34,565 nucleotides of DNA from Burkholderiales bacterium (GTDB taxonomy: Bacteria > Pseudomonadota > Gammaproteobacteria > Burkholderiales > Burkholderiaceae_C). The DNA lies in assembly GCA_019510465.1 (NCBI GenBank), contig JAEKKH010000194.1:1-34565 (forward strand). Reading direction: 5' to 3'. Every line of letters starts with the position of its first letter. The first letter of the stretch is position 1. Both the position numbers and the translations under genes were made by a program. Shown piece after piece: positions 24,166-30,955 of the stretch. The notes below the pieces were generated by a model, which saw only the letters and a list, made by a program, of their open reading frames with translations, searched no databases and was not told the origin of the DNA.

Positions 24166-24891
24166 TTACTGCTGCACGGCGCCGCTGTCGTTCTGGGTCT
24201 GCTGGTCGGGCGGCACGCCCACCCTCGGCGGCATCGCCCCGCTGGTGCCCGGCTGCCCTCCCTGGAAGCCGCGGCGGCCCGTCAACGAGGCCGAGCGGCC
24301 GAAGCCGCCCCGCACGGGCGGCTGGCCGTTCGGCTGCTGCATCTGGGGTTGCATCTGCGGCTGCATCTGCGGCTGCATCTGCGGCACCTGGGCCTGCTGC
24401 ATCTGCTGCTGGAGCTGTGCCGGATCGGGCTGCGAGACGGCGGGCTGCAGCGTGCCGGTCTCGGCGGCCGCGGGCTCGGGCAACTGCAGCGAGAACGCCG
24501 TGGGGCCGCCGGGGGGGCCGAACTCGGCGCCACGCTTGCTCACCGAAAGCAACGAAGTGTTGCCATCGATGGTGGCCCCGACACGCCAGGTGCGCGCGGG
24601 CTGGTTGTCGAGCGAGACGACGGCATAGCCGCCCGGGGCCGCGCCGGCCGGCGGCGCGATGACGCCCACGAGCTGGAAGCGCGAGCTTTCCGGCGGCGGC
24701 TTGTTGTCGGCCTGCGTGGGCACGGCGACCGCACCGAACAGGCGCACCATGGGCCCATTGGCGGCGGCCACCTGCGGGGCCTGCGCCGTCGAGGGCACCG
24801 GCCGCGTGGCGGCGAAGATCTTCATGGCCCAGAACGCGGTGCAGGCCGCCACCAGGGCCCAGACGAAAAAGCCAGTCCAGCGGGAACTCAT
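24166..24891 (-). CDS. gspC: Type II secretion system protein GspC
   Basis: 241 aa, the inner-membrane protein that links the T2SS platform to the secretin. One TM helix near the N-terminus (GFFVWALVAACTAFWAMKIF), then a Pro/Ala linker and the HR domain (NGPMVRLFGAVAV to GGYAVVSLDNQPARTWRVG, strands that bind the secretin N0 domain). The usual PDZ domain is absent; instead there is a long Gln/Met/Pro-rich tail with a QPQM repeat and a Gly-rich end. ATG 24891 is chosen because it begins just before the TM helix; ATG 24930 is in frame. It is divergent from gspG, with only 50 bp between the starts, so the two promoters must overlap. A strong terminator follows. Confidence 0.88.
   Translation of the reverse strand: MSSRWTGFFVWALVAACTAFWAMKIFAATRPVPSTAQAPQVAAANGPMVRLFGAVAVPTQADNKPPPESSRFQLVGVIAPPAGAAPGGYAVVSLDNQPARTWRVGATIDGNTSLLSVSKRGAEFGPPGGPTAFSLQLPEPAAAETGTLQPAVSQPDPAQLQQQMQQAQVPQMQPQMQPQMQPQMQQPNGQPPVRGGFGRSASLTGRRGFQGGQPGTSGAMPPRVGVPPDQQTQNDSGAVQQ
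24337..24384 (-). repeat. 12-bp tandem repeat encoding QPQM in gspC
   Basis: About four copies of a 12-bp unit (plus strand CTGCATCTGCGG) encode repeated Gln-Pro-Gln-Met. Slippage would change the tail in steps of four residues without breaking the frame. Confidence 0.75.
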
Positions 24892-24941
24892 GCGCGGATT
24901 ATGATTCAAGACTTCCTGGAACCGGCCCATCGGGATCTTTC

Positions 24942-25376
24942 ATGAATCAAGCCTCCCTCGCACGACGCCATTCGCGCGGCTTCACGCTGCTCGAACTGAT
25001 GGTCGTGATCGTCATCATCGGCGTGCTCGCGGCGCTCATCGCGCCCAACGTGCTGTCGCGCGTGGCGCAGGCCAAGATCACGGCGGCGCACTCGGACATC
25101 AACTCGCTGATGAATGCGCTGAAGATCTACAAGCTCGACAACGGCCGCTACCCGAGCACCGACCAGGGCCTGCAGGCGCTGGTCGCCAAGCCCACGACGG
25201 GCTCGGTCCCGGGCAACTGGAAGAGCTACCTCGACAAGCTGCCGGAAGATCCCTGGCACCACCCCTACCAGTACGCCAACCCGGGCACTCACGGAGAAAT
25301 CGATGTGTTCAGCTTCGGCGCCGACGGGCAGCCCGGTGGTGAAGGCGACGACGCGGACATCGGCTCCTGGGAATAG
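24942..25376 (+). CDS. gspG: Type II secretion system major pseudopilin GspG
   Basis: 144 aa. Prepilin leader of 13 residues ending in Gly, then FTLLELMVVIVIIGVLAALI with Glu at +5, the class III signal cut by the prepilin peptidase. The C-terminal half has the conserved features of GspG: LDNGRYPSTDQGLQALV, LPEDPWHHPYQY and the calcium-site loop GEIDVFSFGADGQPGGEGDDADIGSW. It forms the pseudopilus fibre. First gene of the long plus-strand gsp operon, divergent from gspC. The ribosome site (GGGATC) is weak. Assignment is very firm. Confidence 0.97.
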   Translation: MNQASLARRHSRGFTLLELMVVIVIIGVLAALIAPNVLSRVAQAKITAAHSDINSLMNALKIYKLDNGRYPSTDQGLQALVAKPTTGSVPGNWKSYLDKLPEDPWHHPYQYANPGTHGEIDVFSFGADGQPGGEGDDADIGSWE

Positions 25377-25830
25377 CGCGCGTCGCGCCGCGGCCGGCTT
25401 CACGCTGCTGGAGCTGATGGTCGTGGTGCTGATCGTGGCCGTGGCCAGCGGGATGATCTCGCTGTCGCTGCGCGACCGCTCCCAGAGCAGGCTCGAGACC
25501 GAGGGCGCGCGCCTGGCTGCCCTGCTCGAGACCGCGCGCACGCAGTCGCGCATCATCGGCACCGACGTGCGCTGGGCGCCCATGACCTCCGGCGGATTCG
25601 AGTTCACGGGGCTGCCGCCCAAGGCCGCCCAGGAGCTGCCGCACGGCTGGCTGGAGCCCGACACCACGGCCACCGTCGTCGGCGCGCCCCAGCTCAAGCT
25701 CGGCCCCGAGCCGCTGCTGCCGGCGCAGCGCGTGCTGCTGCACCTGGGCGACCGCGAGCTGGCCGTTGGCAGCGACGGCCTGGCGCCGTTCCAGATCATC
25801 GACAGCGCCACCGGGGCGCCCGCGCAATGA
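25303..25830 (+). CDS. gspH: Type II secretion system minor pseudopilin GspH
   Basis: 175 aa from ATG 25303, which has GGAG with 6-nt spacing but lies 74 bp inside gspG; GTG 25336 or 25339 are alternatives and would give shorter leaders. After a basic leader comes GFTLLELMVVVLIVAVASG, a pseudopilin N-terminal helix with Glu at +5. The rest resembles GspH: ARLAALLETARTQSRIIGTDVRW and a beta-rich C-terminus. It is a tip-proximal minor pseudopilin. Its stop overlaps gspI (ATGA). Confidence 0.9.
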   Translation: MCSASAPTGSPVVKATTRTSAPGNSARRAAAGFTLLELMVVVLIVAVASGMISLSLRDRSQSRLETEGARLAALLETARTQSRIIGTDVRWAPMTSGGFEFTGLPPKAAQELPHGWLEPDTTATVVGAPQLKLGPEPLLPAQRVLLHLGDRELAVGSDGLAPFQIIDSATGAPAQ

Positions 25831-26198
25831 CGTCACGCCCGCGCCCGCGCGCCGCCGGCTTCACCCTGATCGAGGTAATGGTCGCGCTCGCGATCGTCGC
25901 CATCGCGCTGGCGGCCGGCTCGCGCGCGGCCAGCTCGGTCGTCGACACCTCGCAGCGCCTGAGCGACGTCGTCCTCGGCCAGTGGTGCGCGGACAACCAG
26001 CTCACCGACATGCGCCTGCTCGACCAGATGCCCGCCATCGGCAAGACGCCGTTCGCCTGTTCGCAGCTGGGCCGCGACTTCAAGGGCACGCTCGTCGTGA
26101 AGACCACGCCCAACCCGAGCTTCCGCCGCGTCGACGCCACCGTGGCCGATGCCGACGGGCGCCAGCTGGTCACGATCTCCACGGTGATGGGGCACTGA
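25827..26198 (+). CDS. gspI: Type II secretion system minor pseudopilin GspI
   Basis: 123 aa. Short basic leader (MTSRPRPRAAG) followed by FTLIEVMVALAIVAIALAAG, with the conserved Glu at +5. The body matches GspI in length and in the W-C-A-D-N-Q region (VVLGQWCADNQLTDMRL). With GspJ and GspK it forms the tip complex of the pseudopilus. Start overlaps the gspH stop (ATGA) and the stop overlaps gspJ (TGATG), so the pseudopilin genes are translationally linked. Confidence 0.95.
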   Translation: MTSRPRPRAAGFTLIEVMVALAIVAIALAAGSRAASSVVDTSQRLSDVVLGQWCADNQLTDMRLLDQMPAIGKTPFACSQLGRDFKGTLVVKTTPNPSFRRVDATVADADGRQLVTISTVMGH

Positions 26199-26869
26199 TG
26201 GTCCGCCGCGCACGTCCGTCCGGGTTCACGCTGGTCGAGGTCATGGTGGCCCTGGTCATCATGGCGGTGCTGTCGGCGCTGGCGATGCGCGGCATGGACG
26301 CCCTCATGCGCGCCAAGGACGCGGCGCTCGCCTCCACCGACCGCACGCTCAAGCTCAACACGGGCATGTCGCAGTTCGAGTACGACATGGCCATGGTGGT
26401 GGACAGCAAGGTGCTGCCCAAGGCCATCATGTTCGACGGCGCGACGCTGCGCATCGCGCGCCGCACGCCGCAGGGCATCGAGCTGGTGCTGTGGACGCTG
26501 CAGGACCACCGCTGGCAGCGCTGGGCCAGCGCGCCGGTCGTCCACCTGTCCGAGCTCACCGACGCCTGGATGCGCAGCCAGCAGTGGGGCGCGATCAGCG
26601 GCGGCGCCATCACGGTGCTCGACAACGTCGACGACTTCCAGGTCTACGTGTGCAACCCGGCCGCCGTCAACACGCCCGGCTGCAGCTGGAACAACGTGCA
26701 GTCGACGCAGGGCGCCGGGGGCGGCAACAACCCGCAGCAGTGCCCGCAGGGCCAGCAACCGCCCTGTCCGCAAGTGGCCGCCCCTCAACCCGATGGCATC
26801 AGGATCGTGCTGAAGGTGCCCGAGGGCGAGATCATGCGCGAGCGCCAGCTGCCGCGCTTCGGAACCTGA
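26198..26869 (+). CDS. gspJ: Type II secretion system minor pseudopilin GspJ
   Basis: 223 aa. Leader MVRRARPSG then FTLVEVMVALVIMAVLSALA, Glu at +5. Typical GspJ features follow: MRGMDALMRAKDAALASTD, QFEYDMAMV, LRIARRTPQGIELVLW and a C-terminal RQLPRFG. Between residues about 165 and 200 there is an insert rich in Gly, Gln and Pro with several cysteines (CPQGQQPPCPQ), not usual in the family and perhaps disulfide-bonded in the periplasm. ATG 26198 shares a base with the gspI stop; gspK starts 1 bp after the gspJ stop. Confidence 0.94.
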   Translation: MVRRARPSGFTLVEVMVALVIMAVLSALAMRGMDALMRAKDAALASTDRTLKLNTGMSQFEYDMAMVVDSKVLPKAIMFDGATLRIARRTPQGIELVLWTLQDHRWQRWASAPVVHLSELTDAWMRSQQWGAISGGAITVLDNVDDFQVYVCNPAAVNTPGCSWNNVQSTQGAGGGNNPQQCPQGQQPPCPQVAAPQPDGIRIVLKVPEGEIMRERQLPRFGT

Positions 26870-26870
26870 C

Positions 26871-27923
26871 ATGACGCCGCCTCCGACCGTCCGCCGCCAG
26901 CGGGGCGCCGCGCTGCTGCTGGCGCTGCTGATCATGACGCTGGTGGCCACGCTGGCTGCCGGCATGGTCTGGCTGCAGTGGCGCGGCATCGAGGTCGAGA
27001 CCGCCGAACGCGCGCGCGCCCAGGCCCAGTGGCTGCTCAACGCGTCGCTCGACTGGGGCAACCTGATCCTGAAGTCGTCGATCCGCCAGAACCACAACGA
27101 CGACGACCTGGGCCAGCCGTGGGCCACGCCGCTGGCCGAGACCAAGCTGTCGAGCTTCCTGTCGGCCGATGGAAGCCACTCGGACGACACCGGCCCCGAG
27201 GCCTACCTGTCGGGCCAGATCACGGACGCGCAGTCCAAGTACAACCTGTACAACCTCGTGGTTCCCACCAATGAGCAGACCGTCGGCAAGACCACCGAGG
27301 TCGAACGGCTGCAGGTGCTGTTCCAGGCCATCGGCGTGTCGCAGGACGTCGCCATCACGATCGCCGCCGGCATGCGCGCGAGCGACAGCGCGCAGCACAC
27401 CGCCCAGGACGCGTCCGCGCGGGTCGATCCCACGAGCGTGCTCATGCCCATGGAGCTGGGCGACCTCGCCTGGTACGGCGTCGACCCGAAGGTCATCAAG
27501 CAGATCGAACCGTTCGTGCAGATCATCCCGTTCACGGGGCCGCAGCAGGGCGGCACGGGCACGCCGCAGATGTCGATCAACGTCAACACGGCCCCCGCCG
27601 AGGTGCTGATGGCGGGCTGCCCGGGCCTGCAGCGCGCGCAGGCCGAGCAGCTGATCCTGCAGCGCCGCCAGCAGCCGTTCAACGACCTCGGCCGGCTCAA
27701 GGCGGCGCTCCAGGGCGGCTCCGGCACGGCGCCCCTGCCTTGCCCCGGGGAGCACGGCCATCCCGGCCTCATCCTGGACGTCAAGTCGTACTACTTCGAG
27801 ATCTACGGGCAGCTGCGCTACGAGCAGCACGTGATCCGCGAGCGCTCCATCGTCTACCGCAAGGACCCGTTCACGCCGGTGCAGGTGCTGCGCCGCGAAC
27901 GCCTGCCGCCCGACGCCACATGA
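26871..27923 (+). CDS. gspK: Type II secretion system minor pseudopilin GspK
   Basis: 350 aa, the largest minor pseudopilin. Leader MTPPPTVRRQRG then AALLLALLIMTLVATLAAG; there is no Glu at +5, which is a known feature of GspK, the tip subunit. The globular part has the GspK blocks EVETAERARAQAQWLLNAS, ITDAQSKYNLYNLV, SINVNTAPAEVLMA and YFEIYGQLRYEQHVIRERSIVYR. It caps the pseudopilus with GspI and GspJ. Its stop overlaps an ATG that opens a 73-codon frame across the gap to gspL. Confidence 0.94.
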   Translation: MTPPPTVRRQRGAALLLALLIMTLVATLAAGMVWLQWRGIEVETAERARAQAQWLLNASLDWGNLILKSSIRQNHNDDDLGQPWATPLAETKLSSFLSADGSHSDDTGPEAYLSGQITDAQSKYNLYNLVVPTNEQTVGKTTEVERLQVLFQAIGVSQDVAITIAAGMRASDSAQHTAQDASARVDPTSVLMPMELGDLAWYGVDPKVIKQIEPFVQIIPFTGPQQGGTGTPQMSINVNTAPAEVLMAGCPGLQRAQAEQLILQRRQQPFNDLGRLKAALQGGSGTAPLPCPGEHGHPGLILDVKSYYFEIYGQLRYEQHVIRERSIVYRKDPFTPVQVLRRERLPPDAT

Positions 27924-28128
27924 ACGGCGGCGCCCCGATACCAGGAACCAGGGATTGCCCGGCGCGCCCCGGTCTGCGGGCTGGCGTTTTCCCGCAGCGC
28001 CATGTGACAGAAAGTCGCCGGCGCCGTCACCGCCACAGGTCACAATACGCCGTTTTGCTCCCTGGCAGCCCCGCTGCACGGGGCGGCGCCCCGCGTTCAC
28101 GCGCAGGCGGTAAATTCGCCACAAATCC
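27924..28128. other. 205-bp gap between gspK and gspL
   Basis: This is the only real break in the gsp operon. An ORF of 73 codons opens on the gspK stop (ATG 27920) and runs to 28141, just inside gspL. Its peptide (MNGGAPIPGTRDCPARPGL at the start) is unlike any protein I know and is probably chance, though it could couple the two genes. A GTGAC/GTCAC pair and a CACAAT box near 28033 leave room for an internal promoter, but I see no matched -35. Confidence 0.4.
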
Positions 28129-29376
28129 ATGTCCACGCTGATCATCCTGCTCGCAGCCCAGCCCCGGCTCGCCGACCCGTCGGCCGCCGGGCATGGCGCG
28201 CCCGCCGAGTTCGACTACGTGCTGAGCATCGACGGCCAGCGCGTGACCGACCGCGGCCGCGCGCCGGCGTCGGCGCTGCCGCGCGCCGCGCTGGTGGTGG
28301 TGGTGCTGCGTCCCGGCGATGTCGCGTTCCAGCGCGTGGCCGTTCCCAAGGCGCCCGCCGCCCGCATGCGCGCCGCGCTGGTGGGCGTGATGGAGGAGGC
28401 GCTGCTCGAGGACGAGGACGAGGTGCACCTGGCGCTGGCGCCCGATGCCAAGCCCGGCGGCGAGCACTGGGTCGCGGTCGTCAACAAGCCGTGGCTGCGC
28501 GCGCAGCTCGACGCCCTCGAGGCCGGCGACGTGCCGCTCGACCGCGCGGTGCCGTCGTGGTGGCCGGACGAGGGCGTGGCCGGCCACACCTATCGCGAGG
28601 GCGGCCCGGACGACCCGGCGCGGCTCGCCTGGCGCGATGACGCCGGCGTGCTGTGCGTGCCGCTGCAGAGTCCGGTGGCGCGCGCGCTGCTCACCGGCCT
28701 GGCCGAGGACACCGTCGTGCGTTGGACCGCCACGCCCGACACCGCGCTCGACGCGAGCGAGTTCGTCGGCATGCCGGTGGCCACGGTCACCGACGAGGAA
28801 CAGGCGCTGCGTGCCGCGCGCGCCGGCTGGAACCTGCTGCAGTTCGACCTCGCGCCGCAGCGCCGCGGCGTCAAGCTCGCGCGCGACCTCGCCATGCGTT
28901 TCGCCTTCGATCCGGCCTGGCGCGTCACCCGCCGCGGCCTGCTGGCGCTGGTCGTCGTGAGCCTGCTGGGCCTGAACGTGCGCGCGCTGCAGGAGAGCCA
29001 CCGCGTCGCGCAGAAGAAGGCCGCCCTCACCGCCGCGGTCAAGGAGGCCTTCCCCGCCGTGAGGACGATCTACGACCCGGCCGGCCAGGCCCAGCAGCAG
29101 ATCGACGTGCTGCGCGCGGCTGCCGGCCGGCCCGGCGACGGCGACATCGAGACGCTGCTGCAGGCCGCCGAGTCGGCCTGGCCGGAAGGCAAGTCGCCGA
29201 TCGAGAACCTGAAGTTCGAGCCCGGCCGCCTGACGCTCCCGGCCACCGGCTGGACGCCGCAGGAGATCGAACGCTTCACCACCCAGCTGCGCGCCGCCAA
29301 TGTCGAGGTGCGCTCCGATACCGGCAAGCTGCAGCTGAGCCACCGCCAGCCGTCGGCCGGAGCGAGCAGGAAATGA
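28129..29376 (+). CDS. gspL: Type II secretion system protein GspL
   Basis: 415 aa. GspL recruits the ATPase GspE to the inner membrane. The cytoplasmic actin-like part fills residues 1 to about 265 (VAFQRVAVPKAPAARMRAAL, LLEDEDEVHLAL, WNLLQFDLAPQRR are usual GspL blocks). A TM helix follows at about 270-287 (GLLALVVVSLLGLNVRAL), then a periplasmic ferredoxin-like domain (QQQIDVLRAAAG, FTTQLRAANVEVRSDTGKL). ATG 28129 has no strong ribosome site. The stop overlaps a 21-codon bridging ORF that leads into gspM. Confidence 0.92.
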   Translation: MSTLIILLAAQPRLADPSAAGHGAPAEFDYVLSIDGQRVTDRGRAPASALPRAALVVVVLRPGDVAFQRVAVPKAPAARMRAALVGVMEEALLEDEDEVHLALAPDAKPGGEHWVAVVNKPWLRAQLDALEAGDVPLDRAVPSWWPDEGVAGHTYREGGPDDPARLAWRDDAGVLCVPLQSPVARALLTGLAEDTVVRWTATPDTALDASEFVGMPVATVTDEEQALRAARAGWNLLQFDLAPQRRGVKLARDLAMRFAFDPAWRVTRRGLLALVVVSLLGLNVRALQESHRVAQKKAALTAAVKEAFPAVRTIYDPAGQAQQQIDVLRAAAGRPGDGDIETLLQAAESAWPEGKSPIENLKFEPGRLTLPATGWTPQEIERFTTQLRAANVEVRSDTGKLQLSHRQPSAGASRK

Positions 29377-29438
29377 GCGACGCACGGCCGCCCGAAGGCG
29401 CTCGCTCCGAAGTGCGCAGCACGGAGGTTCCACGATGA
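29373..29438 (+). promoter_or_regulatory. Bridging mini-ORF between gspL and gspM
   Basis: A 21-codon ORF starting MSDARPPEGARSEVRS. ATG 29373 overlaps the gspL stop (ATGA), its TGA overlaps the gspM start (ATGA), and GGAGG sits 7 nt before that start. GAGCG/CGCTC arms could form a hairpin. The sequence is clearly related to the 65-bp units at 9981-10244. It supplies the gspM ribosome site and probably couples gspM translation to gspL. Confidence 0.7.
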
Positions 29439-29926
29439 GCGCCCTCACCAATACCCGCAACCAGCTGCTGGCGCGCTACGCCAGGCTCGACGCGCGCGAG
29501 CGCCAGATGGTGGTGATCATCGCCGCCGCCGTCACGTTCCTGGTCGTCTGGCTCGCGCTCGTGCGGCCCGCCCTGAACACGCTCGCGACCGCGCCCGTAC
29601 AGCGCGACCAGGCCGACGCACAGCTGCTCCAGATGCAGGCCATCGCCAACGAGGCCAGGCAGCTGCGCGCCCTGCCGCCGGTCCCGCCCTCGGTGGCGGG
29701 GCAGGTGTTGAAGGCGGCCACCGACGAACTCGGCGGCAAGGCCAAGATCGTCGTGCAGGGCGACCGCGCGACGTTGTCGGTCACGGGCATCAACGGCGAG
29801 GAGCTGCGCAAGTGGCTGATCCAGGCCCGCGGCGGCGCGCGCGCGCGTCCGGTCGAGGCCAACCTGGTGCGTGCCGGCGACGGCTACAACGGCACGCTGG
29901 TCGTGTCGATCGGCTCGCAGCAGTGA
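29435..29926 (+). CDS. gspM: Type II secretion system protein GspM
   Basis: 163 aa, the usual size. A short cytoplasmic N-terminus (NTRNQLLARYARLDARERQ) precedes one TM helix at about residues 26-46 (VIIAAAVTFLVVWLALVRP). A periplasmic ferredoxin-like domain follows (QLLQMQAIANEARQLRALPP, KIVVQGDRATLSVTG, GEELRKWLIQARGGARARP). GspM dimerises with GspL in the inner-membrane platform. The start lies on the stop of a bridging mini-ORF, and the stop overlaps a second one leading to gspN. Confidence 0.92.
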   Translation: MSALTNTRNQLLARYARLDARERQMVVIIAAAVTFLVVWLALVRPALNTLATAPVQRDQADAQLLQMQAIANEARQLRALPPVPPSVAGQVLKAATDELGGKAKIVVQGDRATLSVTGINGEELRKWLIQARGGARARPVEANLVRAGDGYNGTLVVSIGSQQ

Positions 29927-29970
29927 TGGCCACCTCCGCATTCCACCCCGCAGGAGGAGGCCGCGCATGA
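29926..29970 (+). promoter_or_regulatory. Bridging mini-ORF between gspM and gspN
   Basis: A 14-codon ORF (MATSAFHPAGGGRA). ATG 29926 shares a base with the gspM stop (TGATG) and its TGA overlaps the gspN ATG 29967 (ATGA). A strong AGGAGGAGG ribosome site lies within it. Sequence is unlike the other bridging ORFs, but the stop-start arrangement is the same. Confidence 0.55.
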
Positions 29971-30953
29971 GCCTCATCCGGCTGCGCTCCGACCGGGCCC
30001 CGCGGGGCTTCGCGCCCTCGCGATTCTCCAGGCCGCCCGAGGAGGGCCAGGTGCGGCTGCTGCGACGCCAGCGCTCGCTCGCGTTCGTCGGCGCGCTCGT
30101 CGGCCTGGTGGCCGGCAGCATCGCCTTCCTGCCCGCGAGCCTGCTGGCCGGCGCGGTGGCCGGCGCCACCAGCGACCAGTTCCTGCTGGCCGAGGCCGAG
30201 GGCACGATCTGGCATGGCAGCGCCATCACGGTGCTGACCGGCGGCGCCGGCAGCCACGACGCGTCGGTGCTGCCCACGCGCCTGGAGTGGACGCTGCGCC
30301 CGCGCCTGAACGGCCTGTCGCTGCACCTGACCCAGGACTGCTGCCTCGCGCACGGACTCGACCTGAGCGTGCGCCGCACGCTCGACGCCTGGCGGGTCGA
30401 CGTCGTCGGCCCCGACGAACGCGACAGCCCGCGCGATGCGCCGGCGGCCAAGTCCGTGCCCGGCGAGCACGGTGACGATGCGGGCAAGCTGGCGGCGCTC
30501 ACGCCGGTGGGCCAGTGGCCGATGGGCTGGCTCGAGGGCCGTGGCTTCCCGTGGAACACCATCCATCCCGGCGGCGTGCTGACGCTGTCGACGCGAAACC
30601 TGCAGTTCATCCTGCAGGGCGGCCACTGGCGCACCCTCGGCAGCGCGCAGGTGGAGATCCGCCAGGCCTCGTCGCGCCTGACCACGCTCGACTCGCTCGG
30701 CACCTACCGCGTGCTGATCCAGCCGGATCCGAGCACGCAGGTCAGGCCGGGGGAGGGTGCGTCGCGGTCGCTGGTCTGGATCTCGACCATCGACGGCGCG
30801 CTGATGATCGACGGCCGCGGGCTGATCGGCGCCACCGGCTTTCGCCTGCGGGCGGAGGCGCATGCGGCCCCGGGCAACGAGGCCGCTCTCGACAACTTGC
30901 TGAATCTCATCGGACGCCGCAACGGTGCGTCGTCCGCCATCTCGATCGGGTGA
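29967..30953 (+). CDS. gspN: Type II secretion system protein GspN
   Basis: 328 aa. One N-terminal TM helix at about residues 36-62 (LAFVGALVGLVAGSIAFLPA), then a periplasmic beta-rich part with the GspN-like blocks LLAEAEGTIWHGSAITVL, RLEWTLRPRL, LTLSTRNLQF and YRVLIQPDPS. An acidic insert (DERDSPRDAPAAKSVPGEHG) lies near residue 150. Exact role in secretion is unclear, and many systems lack it. ATG 29967 is chosen for AGGAGGAGG just upstream. gspD starts 2 bp after the stop. Confidence 0.87.
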   Translation: MSLIRLRSDRAPRGFAPSRFSRPPEEGQVRLLRRQRSLAFVGALVGLVAGSIAFLPASLLAGAVAGATSDQFLLAEAEGTIWHGSAITVLTGGAGSHDASVLPTRLEWTLRPRLNGLSLHLTQDCCLAHGLDLSVRRTLDAWRVDVVGPDERDSPRDAPAAKSVPGEHGDDAGKLAALTPVGQWPMGWLEGRGFPWNTIHPGGVLTLSTRNLQFILQGGHWRTLGSAQVEIRQASSRLTTLDSLGTYRVLIQPDPSTQVRPGEGASRSLVWISTIDGALMIDGRGLIGATGFRLRAEAHAAPGNEAALDNLLNLIGRRNGASSAISIG

Positions 30954-30955
30954 TC

